Below are positions 25,320-35,425 of a stretch of 64,000 bases of DNA, one piece after another. The stretch's first letter is position 1. Every line of letters begins with the position of its first letter. The notes under the pieces were generated by a model. The model did no database searches, had not been told where the DNA came from, and saw only the letters and a program-made list of their open reading frames with translations. The stretch is from Druceiella hillmani (Eukaryota; Arthropoda; Insecta; Lepidoptera; Hepialidae): assembly GCA_039881145.1 (NCBI GenBank), contig JAYKKI010000061.1, positions 8,690,001 through 8,754,000 of the forward strand. The letters run 5' to 3'. The position numbers were made by a program, and so were the translations under genes.

Positions 25320-25622
25320 GTGTCTTCGCGAAAGTGTTTAAACTCACCGAACAATTTTTGTTATATTTATGAGCAGTTTATACTGACAAAACAGCAGCAT
25401 AACATTACGGAACACACAAGTAACGTTTATAACATGTATTTCAGTCTAGCAATCGCTAACAAAGACAAACAGTGGGTCCCACATAAAGTTTGTGCGACAT
25501 GCGTTCGTGAACTTCGAAAGTGGTCAAAAGGGCAGAACAATACCTTTGATTAACAATCGCCTATGTTATGGAAAGAATCTCAGAATCACACCGAAGACTG
25601 TTATTTTTGGTGTTGCAAGATC
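25320..25622 (+). pseudogene. Cys-rich insect repeat-family protein, N-terminal half, decayed
   Basis: The translation reads SSRKCLNSPNNFCYIYEQF, then a linker, then KQWVPHKVCATCVRELRKWS (77 codons), a TAA at 25551-25553, and in the same frame PMLWKESQNHTEDCYFWCCK. This matches, from memory, a family abundant in hemipterans and other insects, typically 'KCLNxPxxFCYICGxxT ... WxPHxxCxxCVxxLRxW ... VWxEPxNHxxDCYF'; its role is unknown and the cysteine pairs suggest zinc binding. Damage: the first codon is GTG where ATG is expected, the second cysteine of the first pair is Tyr (CYIY), and there is one stop. After codon about 100 the homologous sequence continues on the opposite strand at 25785-25622, so an inversion has split the gene. 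Confidence 0.8.
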
Positions 25623-25785
25623 TTAGATATCTCGTTAAGTCGTTCAGTTATGACGGTGAAAATAACTGTGTACAACTTGCACTTGGTTCAAATTGAGCTT
25701 CAGGTTGAGATACCTCTTCAACATCACTGCTCATGTCTTCAGTTTGCACTCATTCCAAATGTGGGGGTGATGGCGGTGCAACGTT
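25622..25785 (-). pseudogene. same family, downstream part, inverted
   Basis: Read on the minus strand from 25785, the frame gives NVAPPSPPHLE, a stop, VQTEDMSSDVEEVSQPEAQF, CTQLFSPS, a stop, and LNDLTRYLRSC. The proline segment, acidic spacer and 'LNDLxRxL' helix are the parts that normally follow the N-terminal Cys-rich domain of this family. It faces the first half tail to tail, with the junction near 25620. Two stops confirm decay. A single inversion, with loss of the segment between CYF..CK and the proline-rich block, would explain the layout. Confidence 0.65.
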
Positions 25786-26366
25786 CGTGTCGCGACGCGC
25801 CGCGTGTGTTATTAATTGCACGGTTGGATATATCAAGTCCAAATACATTTATTATATAATAAAGTTTTTGTTAAATATCTCTTTAACGATTTAAATATCT
25901 CTTTAACGATCATTTAAAATACCAATTTATGAGGGCGCTGGTTGCATATTAACTATTAATTAAAAGCTTAATTGCAAAACTTTGAACCAAAAATTTATAA
26001 ATGAACGGACCAAGAACGAAGAATGCCGCTTATAGGATTTATACCGTAGATAAATATCGCAACCACATATCTCGAAGAATCCCAACGAGAAAATAACACA
26101 AAGTTCCTTCATCTAAAAAGGTTTATCTATTTATATGATACGCTCGTATAAAAAACAACAAAAACATAGGGATCGCATACCTATCTCTGCATCCGACATT
26201 TACAATTGAGGGTGTACCTAATTTAAACTAGGCCTGCCAAAACCTTTTCGAAGAGAAGTATAGGTAAACGAGTAATAGAATATAAGAATTTATTATTTTT
26301 ATAATAAATACAAATTATAAGTCAGTAAGTTCAAACATCATTTTAGGTCCACAATTAAACAAAACT
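25786..26366. other. AT-rich, nothing recognised
   Basis: A short direct repeat, aaatatctctttaacgat, occurs twice around 25873-25910. No gene is seen. Confidence 0.4.
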
Positions 26367-26492
26367 ACGTGATGTAGTATTATTTCTACTTTCTTTAAGT
26401 TCTCTAATAGCCCACCTGAAGATGTTGTAATACAACGAAACCTAGGTCGTGGTCAAGAACTTAAAGAAAACAGAAATAATACTACATCACGT
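26367..26492 (+). ncRNA. 37-bp foldback enclosing a hammerhead-ribozyme-like core
   Basis: Arms 26367-26403 and 26456-26492 are inverted copies with 35 of 37 matches. Between them the plus strand shows the elements of a type I hammerhead in order. CCAC (26412-26415) pairs with GTGG (26449-26452) as stem I. CTGAAGA (26416-26422) fits CUGANGA. GTTGT/ACAAC (26424-26428/26432-26436) forms stem II. GAAA (26437-26440) follows. ACC/GGT (26440-26442/26445-26447) forms a minimal stem III, ending in C26448 as the expected cleavage residue. The 37-bp arms extend stem I beyond an internal loop. One unpaired T (26423) before stem II departs from the consensus. Such minimal-stem-III hammerheads are known in Penelope-like retroelements, so this may be a terminal remnant of one. 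Activity is not shown. Confidence 0.6.
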
Positions 26493-26603
26493 AAATATAT
26501 TCAATATCACTTTAGGTGTTAAAAATAATCATTAACTTCGTCTGTACTTGTCCGAGGATACAAATTGAAGACAAATGACATAAAATCCATACGTATGACA
26601 AGC

Positions 26604-26635
26604 TTAACCTAGCCTAACCTAACCCAACCTAACCT
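26604..26635. repeat. degenerate CCTAA (insect telomere-type) patch
   Basis: TTAACCTAGCCTAACCTAAC followed by CCAACCTAACCT gives about six CCTAA-like units. TTAGG/CCTAA is the ancestral insect telomere repeat. A patch this short inside AT-rich DNA is interstitial, not a chromosome end. Confidence 0.6.
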
Positions 26636-27084
26636 CATCTGCATCAAACTCAGTTTTCAATATGTATCACTGATAAATCAGCAAACGGGACATAATATAA
26701 GCATTAAATTAAGTAGGCCTTATTTGTATCAAGTACCTTACTTTCGAAGATGGCTTTAATATTCTTAATTTTTGTGTGTATATGCCCTTATTAGAACATA
26801 AGCATTATTTGCATCAAGTACCTTATTTCGTATGCTGCCCAAATAATCGGCAGTTGAAGATTATAACCAATCAAACTGACAAAGCAGCAGCTAATCTACC
26901 TTCTACATATTATTCCTTTTCTTCTACTTTGTGTAATACGAGATCAATTTGTACAAAACATAAGCGAGAGTCAACTCACAAAGCAAAATCTGCGAAAGAT
27001 AACAATCGGTACATAAGTGCGTTTTGTAAACACGTTTCCACGATGTATAATATTTTTTTTCCAAGGACAGTGCTTTTGTTTGAT

Positions 27085-27240
27085 AGAAGTCTCGTCGGAA
27101 GCGAGCGCGCTCGGCGGTGGCACATTATGCAATCGACAGTCGCGCCGCGGAGTGCACGCACGCCCCGTCGACTCGACTCGTTTATAATTGGCCAACGCGG
27201 CGCGGTCAAGTTCACTGTTACAATTGTGTCGAGGCTAAGC
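27085..27240. promoter_or_regulatory. CpG-rich island, possible promoter or regulatory block
   Basis: This is the most GC- and CpG-rich stretch between 25 and 31 kb (gcgagcgcgctcggcggtgg near 27101, cgcgccgcggagtgcacgca near 27140). It lies inside a 161-codon frame (26776-27261) that starts at GTG and is not recognised. A CpG-dense island in AT-rich insect DNA often marks a promoter or conserved regulatory element, but no clear TATA box and initiator pair was found. Strand is undetermined. Confidence 0.35.
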
Positions 27241-27261
27241 AAACTTTTCTACTTTCAATAA

Positions 27262-30200
27262 TACATTACGTTTGGCGTATTTTAATTGGAATAATTATGA
27301 TGTTGTAATATCACATCCATATATTAAGCGTTGTAAAGTAACGATGTAAAAGATTCAACTCGAAGAGCGTTCGATCGATCGCGCAATTTGTATTTGCATA
27401 CAAATGTATGTTATACATTTTCTGTGAGGTATAATAAATTGGGAAGGTGGAAATGGAGTTCAAGGCAAACATAATATTACAGAAAACAATATTGCTCAAA
27501 ACTAAACTATCAACGTTTTTTTATATCTTACGTATCTCGCTTATCTTCGATTCATCAACCTTGTCAATGCGGATAAATCAATTAAATGAAACTAAATAAT
27601 AAAAAAATAGTTTCAATTATTTATTAGGCAATCTAGAAAAAAATAAGGAGCATTTTCATTGAAGAATAAGTCATAGCATAAGTCTGCTCATAACTTTTTT
27701 ATTAATAATATTGCACAGAATTCAAAAATAAAAATTGTAATAATTATTATAAAAAGTAACGCTCATTTTTATCTAGCTCGCGATTATGGAGATGAATAAG
27801 AAAAAATATGCGTGTACTTATGTACGCACGTTATAAGTTATATTTCTTTAGCATAATATAAGAATAACTTTATTTAGCACGCAAAATAATGAATGGAAAT
27901 AAAATAATAAAATGATTGGAGGATGAAATACGGCTGGTGAAATCTAAATTCCATCAAATAATTTCTTTTAAAAATTAAAATTTATTGTCTCATACAGAGT
28001 AATAAAAATATTAATCTTTTTATCTAGAATTACAGTCATTATTAGTTAATAATTAAATAAATTATAAAGTAATAATTTATAATACAAATAAATACGTACC
28101 GAAACTTACTTCACTGAGAGAAATACACTTAAAAAGCTTATAAGCACTATTTATGTCACGAATATTCACAATAAATAAATGTTTTTCTTTATTATATGGA
28201 CCACTATTAAATTTTAATTACTAAAAAAATATTTAAAAGCACAGATTTAACTTAAATTTGTGCGAGTATAAAATACATGTTGTGGTATTTACAAACACCT
28301 CTATAACTATCATGAATATAGTATCAGTCACCACACGCATGTAAATATGTTTAGTGAGCAACTTCATCCTATCGATTTTTGTTGCATCGTGCGCCCACAT
28401 CGTAAAATTTCACTATCATCAACATTACGTAATTCGCCTAAAGAAGTATAATTAAAAAATAAAACTAATTGCAACTTCACCTTCAAGATGGAATGACGAT
28501 ATCCCTATTCCAGAAAATGCAGCTTCACGCGCATAACACTGACCCTCCTAGATAACTATTGTGAATGCAGCCCAAGTGAAATAATTCAGTATTATACACA
28601 ATAACATTAACATGACAAAGCAGGGCGTCATAAATATGTACTCTACGATGCACACTGATTCTATGCCAAGTGACGTATAGTTAAACTAAAGTAGTACAAG
28701 GTCGCGCTGGCTTGCACTCGTACGTGTACAACGACCGCCGCAGTGCCGCATCGCAAAAAAGTTATAACATAGCCGTTACGAATGTACTAAGTGTATCATC
28801 ACAGGAGTATCATAGTTAAGAATTAACGTCCGGATTAAATAATAGTACACATTATTCTTGGAAAAATGCAAACAAACTATTTCGTACTCGTTAGAAAGAG
28901 AAAATAATAAAATATTATTACGTTTCTTCACATTTTATCCATAGAGTGAATGAATCAATTTTGGCGTAGCGTTTGTAGGAAGGAAAGTTAAGAAGTGAAA
29001 GATTTTATTACGTTAATTTTATTGTAGAATTGTCAAGATATATAGGCAAAATAATATTTAAAAAAATCATTTTCTTCAAGTATATTTGTACACACATATT
29101 GTCATGAAAAATTTTTAAAAATATTAATTTTTTTAGATTTGCGATATTTTCCTTTAAATAAATGTAATAAGAAAATTACGTAAAAAAATAATATGAACAC
29201 TGAGCCAACTTTCCTTCTACTAATTGACAAAGACACGTAATTATTAGCGATTTAAAACATTGCTAAATTGTATTGAAAACGCATTATAAAATATTTCAAA
29301 TTTATATTCTGAACTATTTTGATACGTTATCACTTTTTGAGGTCTCTTTTTTGGCTATGTGTTCATTAATTTATACACCTTTTTTAGACAAATTTGCACA
29401 CAAAGACATAATACAGGGATAAACTTCAGGTCTAGGTAATACTCTGTAGGCTTTTATGAACGCTAAAATTGTCCTATTTCTTTCAGAATGTTACACACAT
29501 TAATTGAAAAGTTGGGGTGTTTACACACTTTTTAAGGCTTTAGATGTGCATATCTCACTAATTATTGACTTAAAAAAAATGTTATTTTGGAGTATATTAC
29601 TTTGAAGACTTATCTAACGACCCATGCGCCTATGTGCACTGGATTTTTTTCATCCCTCAGTTACACGTGCCACCCCTAATATAATTTGTTTTTCACAACT
29701 CCACTATTTCATTCTATAACGGTACATAGAAGATATCTACCATCCCAACTTCACCTCATCTACACGGACAGAACTATATTGTAAGGGTGTCATTTATGCC
29801 ATTTGGCTACGGGAACAAAAAAATAAAAAAGTGGTGAAAACTGGTCGGGACTAAAATTTTGTATAGATGTATTATGACTAAAATACTATAACTAAAATTT
29901 TGCATAGATTTGAACTATGAATATACAACGTCTAATCATTAAACAAACAGAATCATATTAATTTATCGACCTGATTAGCGACATACTTCATTCAAAAAAG
30001 GGTTAGATTTACTAAAGTTCAGACATCTTAATTAACCAAAAAGTAAACAGAGACGTGTAGTCAATTTAAAAAAACAAAGATTCCACAAAAATAAAACTTT
30101 AGTTCAGCTTTAAAGAAAAGTGTTTAAATTCCACCAAAACATTCACTTAATTCTTATTTACGTACCAGATTCTACTCGGACTATTCAGTGAACAATAAAA

Positions 30201-30979
30201 CGATTTAAAGTCTAAAAATAATTGCCCAGTTCATTTTCTGTATCAAGTTTATTAAAAACAACATTTGTAACTTTAAAGTAAAATTGAATTTGGCAACTCA
30301 TTTATACTTAGTAGGTATTTAATTGAGACACAAACTATTTCTAGGAATCTGGAATCTGGAATTTTGAAATATTGACTAAGTATAAATGAAACGGCGAAAT
30401 TCAAACGTCAGCACTAAATTGAAAATATGCTTCAATTTAACCTTATTAATTTAACAACTAACACACCTTTACTAACACAGTATTTTACCGTAATAACTAA
30501 CACAAAATAAAGGTGGCAATCTTTCGATTTAAAATTTTTTTTATTGACTAAATAGTTCAATGGGAACTTTATCATATTTCGTTACATAAGTGTTTTCATA
30601 AGATATTAAATTTAATGTGGCAAATATGCTCCAACTAGGTTCGTAAAAATATACACAGCGTGGACCAGTCTGGTTCTGCGTAAACTTGTGAGCATAGATT
30701 GGATGTAATGTATCGCAAAATTGTCTACAAAAGTACATTTAGATTAATCTTCAAGAGAAATCATTTTTATTTCCTACTAAAATTTTTTTACGCACAATTT
30801 GCGTGAATATATTTTTTTCCTTTTGAACTTAATTTTGCCTTTATGGGAACTAACTCAAATAAAATATAATATCAAAAAACTAATGCTTTATATAACTTTA
30901 GGTTATTATATGTAACTAGTTGTAGCGTTTTATCAAAATGTGAGAACGTCAGAATTTACAGTTTAATAAATATTATACC
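27262..30979. other. gene-poor AT-rich stretch
   Basis: No coding sequence recognised. A GC-richer patch lies at about 28685-28760. A perfect 14-bp inverted pair, CATTTATACTTAGT/ACTAAGTATAAATG (30299-30312 and 30373-30386), encloses about 60 bp. The rest is low-complexity. Confidence 0.4.
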
Positions 30980-31186
30980 ATGACAAGCGAACAGACAGGA
31001 CTAGACGTTAACAATAGGTATCCGTTCATAACCCTTCTGGGGTCGGAACCCTACAAAGCAATAATAGGGGTGACAATCTACGTCGGTACCATTGTCGAAA
31101 TGTGTAGTAGGTTGTCGAACGCGACGCGCTGTCAACGACGAGTTATGAATAGAGCTGGAGCGGAGACAAGAAGCCGCCACGGCTGA
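30980..31186 (+). CDS. doubtful small ORF
   Basis: A 68-codon frame beginning at an ATG with an acceptable context (accATGa) reads MTSEQTGLDVNNRYPFITLL and so on, with an Arg-rich C-terminus (RNA..RCQRRVMNRAGAETRSR). It is GC-richer than its surroundings and ends just before the E-box palindromes. The opposite strand is open over much of the same region (31001-31312), so the openness may simply reflect base composition. No family recognised. Confidence 0.15.
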   Translation: MTSEQTGLDVNNRYPFITLLGSEPYKAIIGVTIYVGTIVEMCSRLSNATRCQRRVMNRAGAETRSRHG

Positions 31187-31196
31187 AATATTTATA

Positions 31197-31248
31197 GCGG
31201 ACACGTGTCCGCGACCATGGTCGTTGACTCGCATGCCACTCTGCACGT
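31197..31248. promoter_or_regulatory. paired perfect palindromes with E-boxes
   Basis: GCGGACACGTGTCCGC (31197-31212) is a perfect 16-bp palindrome centred on the canonical E-box CACGTG. It is followed at once by CGACCATGGTCG (31212-31223), a perfect 12-bp palindrome. A second CACGTG lies at 31243-31248. CACGTG is bound by bHLH dimers such as CLOCK-CYCLE or Myc-Max. A TATTTATAG motif sits just upstream at 31189-31197. Functional occupancy is inferred only. Confidence 0.5.
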
Positions 31249-31373
31249 GGACTCCATTATACGTTAGCAGACAACCCATTATTTTCATCGTTAATATGAT
31301 GCATAGGTGCATCGGCAGTCGGCGTGTTTTCGTATGTCAGCGGTGAGTCCAGGCCGTGATTCATGGATTGCAA

Positions 31374-31438
31374 CGTAGCATACAAAATTCATTGGCCAAA
31401 GACGCCTGTTTTTGGTCAACGAATTTTATATGCTAACG
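31374..31438 (+). ncRNA. 65-nt hairpin, pre-miRNA-like
   Basis: The left arm (31374-31400) reads cgtagcatacaaaattcatt then ggccaaa, and pairs with the right arm (31411-31438), tttggtcaacgaattttata then tgctaacg. There are about three mismatches and one bulge over 27 pairs, with a loop of about 10 nt (31401-31410). Size and shape fit a microRNA precursor, but a short foldback repeat would look the same. No known miRNA sequence is recognised. Confidence 0.35.
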
Positions 31439-32014
31439 ACCCGCTTTGTGTGACAGTATTGCGAGGAAGGAATACTGTTTCACTAAATGATCGTAAGCAA
31501 AAAAATAGACCCTGATTGTTGTATTTATTTTTATACACAATTTACATATGTATGTAATATTTGTATAGAAAATGTTTTCATTTAGAACAATTACTTTTAT
31601 CCACGCCATACTTACGTGCTTGCACAAAATACAAACTATCGAGCGCTACTAACACCGTTATGTACTTTTACCATGTATCTTGAAAGACCAGATAAATATA
31701 AAAAAAGTGCAAAAAAATTAAAACCGCCCTCTATTCACTCTGAAATTGAGAGCTGTAAAGTCAGACAAATTAAGCACCACTTTCAAATTAAGAAAAATTT
31801 ACCCATTATATATTTATACATTATATAAAATTGGTCGTGTGTGTGCCTATATCCCACTCTGTAGCCACAACTACATATTGCAGACTGTAGTTTTGTGCGT
31901 GGTAGTAGCCTCAACCATCCCATCGTGCACTATGGTGGTTGAACGTCGATAACTATAAGGGTGTGGAAGATATGGGGGTTGAAAGTAGTCGACCCCGAAA
32001 GTGTGTTCCAACAT
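31439..32014. other. no gene seen
   Basis: Open frames here are short and unrecognised. The segment at 31840-32010 is GC-richer and leads directly into the heat-shock-element array. Confidence 0.4.
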
Positions 32015-32077
32015 GAAAGTTCCAGTTTTTTCTAGAAAGTTCTAGAAATTTCTACAATTTTCTGGAATATTGCCGAA
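32015..32077. promoter_or_regulatory. extended heat shock element (HSE), 13 pentamers in phase
   Basis: GAA and TTC triplets alternate with exact 5-bp spacing: GAA 32015, TTC 32020, (gtt 32025), TTC 32030, GAA 32035, TTC 32040, GAA 32045, TTC 32050, (cAA 32055), TTC 32060, GAA 32065, (TTg 32070), GAA 32075. Ten of 13 positions are perfect and two more match at two of three bases. The core TTCTAGAAAGTTCTAGAA is an ideal HSF trimer-binding array. Such a site would make a nearby promoter heat-inducible, but no convincing TATA box or first exon was found on either side. A Helitron relic begins 1.2 kb downstream, so the array could be transposon-borne. Confidence 0.75.
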
Positions 32078-33305
32078 TTCTCAAACATATTCATTGCCCT
32101 CGTCCTTTTTCTTCACTCCCGCAACCTTTTCCCCTACTCTTTTAAATTAATATACATTACAGTTTGAATAAAATTATACTTAGTTTGTAAGATATTTATG
32201 TACCAAATATAAAAAAGTAATAAAATAGGATAAAAAAAGTAATAAAAAAAGGATAAAAAGTAATAAAAAAGGTTAACACATGTTTTTTTAATGAGATAAG
32301 AATAAATGAACAAAAAGAAGCAGCGAAGCGGGTAAATGCTGTTAGTTTTTTTTAATAATGAAATTTTTGTCGAATATTCCATTCGATAACAATTACATGG
32401 AATGATCTCAAAATTACTGGTTGTTTTGTGCCAAAACGGTATGTAATGAAGCCAATCGAAAGCCGCTTGTAAAAAATATGACTATTAATGGTGTTCGATG
32501 TTTATCATCATCGCTATAGTGTATTTTGGTTTTAAAATTGTGTGAAAAGCATTATAAACATTGTTTCTTGCTAGAAAATTGCGTGTTTTTTACTAGGGAA
32601 TTGTAATTTTATTAAATAAGTTTATTTAATTTAATTACTAAAAAGGCGTAGTCGACACCAGGTACGTCGTTGCCGTCATCACAGACTACTTTATACATTT
32701 GCTTGAAATTTAACAAGACGTGGGAACCACTCGACCTTTAGTTGTGTTGAAAATAAATTTATATAAATTAGTGCACAAAAAATACTTTTAATTATAAATA
32801 TCACTTCCTCTTTTCACAAAGACTTTTTGTTCTACTATATAAAACGAGTCAATTAAATTGAATTATCTGTAGTCTGGAAATATTTGAATTATAATGCTGT
32901 ATACATTTATTTACCTTAAATAAAATATTACTTTTAAAATGTAACAAAAAAATTTTGTTCTGTGAAAAAAAAATTAATATATAATATATTTAAAAAAATA
33001 ATAACTAACGGTATACGATAGTTGTCAATGCATCCGTCGGTATCGTGTGATTCCAACGACTAATTTGGAGCAGGTTTAGGTTCAGACGAAAGTTTCGATA
33101 ATTTTAAACAATGTTTACGTTTAAATTTTATACGTTAATATTTTTTCATATACCTGTTGCCAGTATGTTAAACCACACCCCTAAATATTATGCTCCCCTC
33201 ATCTCCTCATCTGCTTCTAATATTTTAAATCTGTAAACAATCCTCTGAAGACAATGCTTACGGAATGTTTTTCACTTACTGAAATCCATGATTCGCAAAA
33301 TCTCT
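32078..33305. other. no gene seen
   Basis: AT-rich sequence with several aaaagtaataaaaaagg-like direct repeats around 32210-32275. No coding similarity before the Helitron relic. Confidence 0.4.
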
Positions 33306-34760
33306 TTTATATTGATTGCGAAGTTGCGTCTTACCACATAAGGCAGACAAATCGCTTTTTAGGAGAAAAATAGGTAAAGCTGTACTATACTGTCCATCGC
33401 GATAACAATAAGTCCTACTACCTGTCTTCCACCGTATAATATTCGTAGCCCAAAGCCATGTACTGCTCTAAAAACTATAGCATGGGCAGTCTATCAATAT
33501 TTTAATCGTTTTTCAGAGCAACTGGCTTACTGGAAAACGATGCTCACTGGGATCGCACTTTGAAGGAAGTATCTATTATCTCTGTTTCTCCACATAAAAT
33601 CCGTGAACTGTTTGCAATTATGTTAAGTTTTTTGTCAAGTTGGAGATCAAATAAAAATGTGGGAAAAATACCGAGGTGCTCTTGCGGAAGTTGTTAGATG
33701 ACAAATGGAAAGAGAACGAGATAATTTCGAGAAGATTCATCCAACGTCCAGTACGTTGGATAAAACCAGCGTCTTATCCTTTTTGAAGATATTGTCATAT
33801 CTTTCTGGTTAAACACTCTCACAGTTTGGACTCCTATCATTATCAAGAGAACAAGGAACCGTTATTTGTAACCGCCAATACCTGAGGGAACTGGCTTACG
33901 ATATCGTTTATCTGACTGAAATAGTTGCTATAAATATTCCGAAGCTAAATAACGAGTAGAAAGAAACCTACGATGAAAGCTTAAATAGTATTGCTTCTGT
34001 TTCTGGGTAGTAGTACTTTCTGGATGCTTCTGGTAGCACCTTCAATATTTTTGACCAACCAGTTACCTTGATTGATGGAGGCGAAACGGTTCACTCTGCT
34101 TTCAAATTACCTATTAACCTAAATCATTCTGAGTCTACATTTTGCAATATTTCTAAACATAATGATGTGGCTCATTTACTCAGAGAACCTAAAATTATCG
34201 TGTGAGATGAATGCACCACAAGGTGGCATAGCCTTGAATAGGACTTTTCAGGACATTAGAGGTTACAACCGTCTTATGGGTAAAATAACTGTTTTTTTTT
34301 GGCTGGTGACTTTAGACAATCCTTGCCTATTGTACCACGTAGAACACGTGCAGATGAAATCAACGCTTGTCTAAATTCTTCGATTTCCTGGCCTGATGTC
34401 AAAGTCCGATCTTTGAAAGTCAACAGGCGTTGTCCATCTTCAACGTGACTTAAGAATTTTCAAAACTATTAATTTATATAGGTGACAAAAAGATTCCGGT
34501 AGAAAAGGAAGAATTAATATTCTAAGTGTCCTTTGCCGTATTATGGGAGATTTGACCAAATTTCCTGACAGAATATATCCAACTCAGGCTGGAGTAGATA
34601 GCACTTCGTGGTTAAAAGAAAAAGCTCTTCTTACTTCAATAAACGACTCTGCCAATAATGTTTTACTTGAGAAGCTGCCGATTGAACATGCAAATTTGAA
34701 TCTGTAGACCTAGTAGTGGAGAGAGAGAATGATGTCCGTTACCCAATTTCAATGTTCTGT
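33306..34760 (+). pseudogene. Helitron Rep-helicase relic (helicase part)
   Basis: Fragments in all three plus-strand frames align in order with the Helitron PIF1-like helicase. First is a pre-helicase segment (LYYTVHRDNNKSYYL near 33381). Next come LLENDAHWDRTLKEVSI (from 33528), MWEKYRGALAEVV, YFLDASGSTF (where the Walker A loop should be), LIDGGETVHSAFKLPINLNH, CNISKHNDVAHLL and a DECT Walker B box preceded by a stop in place of Trp (about 34200). Then follow RTFQDIRGYNRLMG, RRTRADEINACLNSS, KIPVEKEELI and GVDSTSWLKEKALLTSINDS. The GKT of Walker A is lost, a short segment after it is deleted, and stops and frameshifts are numerous. The HUH Rep domain and the C-terminal helicase end are absent, and no CTRR-type terminus was found. 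Helitrons move by rolling-circle replication; this copy cannot. Confidence 0.88.
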
Positions 34761-35117
34761 GTGCAAATGAATTGTATATCTATAAAAATTGTTGAAATAT
34801 TTATTTTATGGTAATGCCACTGCGGCTCCTTGCACAATCTGATGCAGAGTATATAAACTGTAACTCCATTGCCGCACTTCCTTTCTCTGCTCATTGACAT
34901 CAAGAATTGCGGTGGCTATTTGTCAGGATTCCTCATTGAAGAATATCTCATTAATCATCCAAACGGTTCCGCCGGCGCAACAATAATTGAACAGGTTATA
35001 GGCCTAGTAATATTTAGCGTCGAAATAGTTAAAAACCAATTAAGCTGTCAAAAAATTATAACTTGCAAATTGTCAAGCTACTAGCAACGAAATCGAGATA
35101 AAATATCTTCATATAAT
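34761..35117. other. spacer between Helitron and copia relics
   Basis: A 71-codon frame (34869-35084, TTG start) is not recognised. It may be extra Helitron or copia sequence too decayed to identify. Confidence 0.35.
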
Positions 35118-35425
35118 TCACTAACATTAACTGAAAAAGTAACGGGTCCCGATAACTATTCCACGTGGAGGTTCATCGTAAAAACGTACTTTCAGTATGA
35201 AGAACTGTGGAACTGCATCGAATAAGTGAAACAATTGATTCGAAAGATGATTTAAAGGCAAGAATAAAATTATTTTATTAGTTGATACATCGCTTATATT
35301 TACATTCAAGAAGCTCAGACATCGAAAGCTCAGTCTGGAACAATCTAGCACGTGCTTTCCACAATACCGGGCTATCACGCAGACTATTATATGTTTATTG
35401 GTGGGAACAGCGCAGAATACGAGCC
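35118..35425 (+). pseudogene. Ty1/copia-type gag relic
   Basis: The plus strand reads SLTLTEKVTGPDNYSTWRF, then VKTYFQYEELWNCIE, the opening of copia-family Gag (TGxDNYxTWxF...LEHEELWxCIE type). A stop follows at about 35223. The next frames give IDSKDDLKARIK, then ILLVDTSLIFTFKKL in one frame and SSVWNNLARAFHNTGLSRRL in another, matching the later 'KxIxLLVDxS...VWxNLxxAFxDxGLxRR' section. At least one stop and two frame changes are present. No protease, integrase, RT or LTR was recognised nearby, so this is an isolated fragment. The minus-strand frame of 115 codons over the same interval is its shadow. Confidence 0.8.

Noticed and set aside
26776..27261. 161-codon open frame, the longest outside transposon DNA
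   Set aside because: It starts at GTG, no domain or family is recognisable, it spans an abrupt change from AT-rich to CpG-rich DNA, and three other frames are also open over the CpG-rich part, so base composition explains it.
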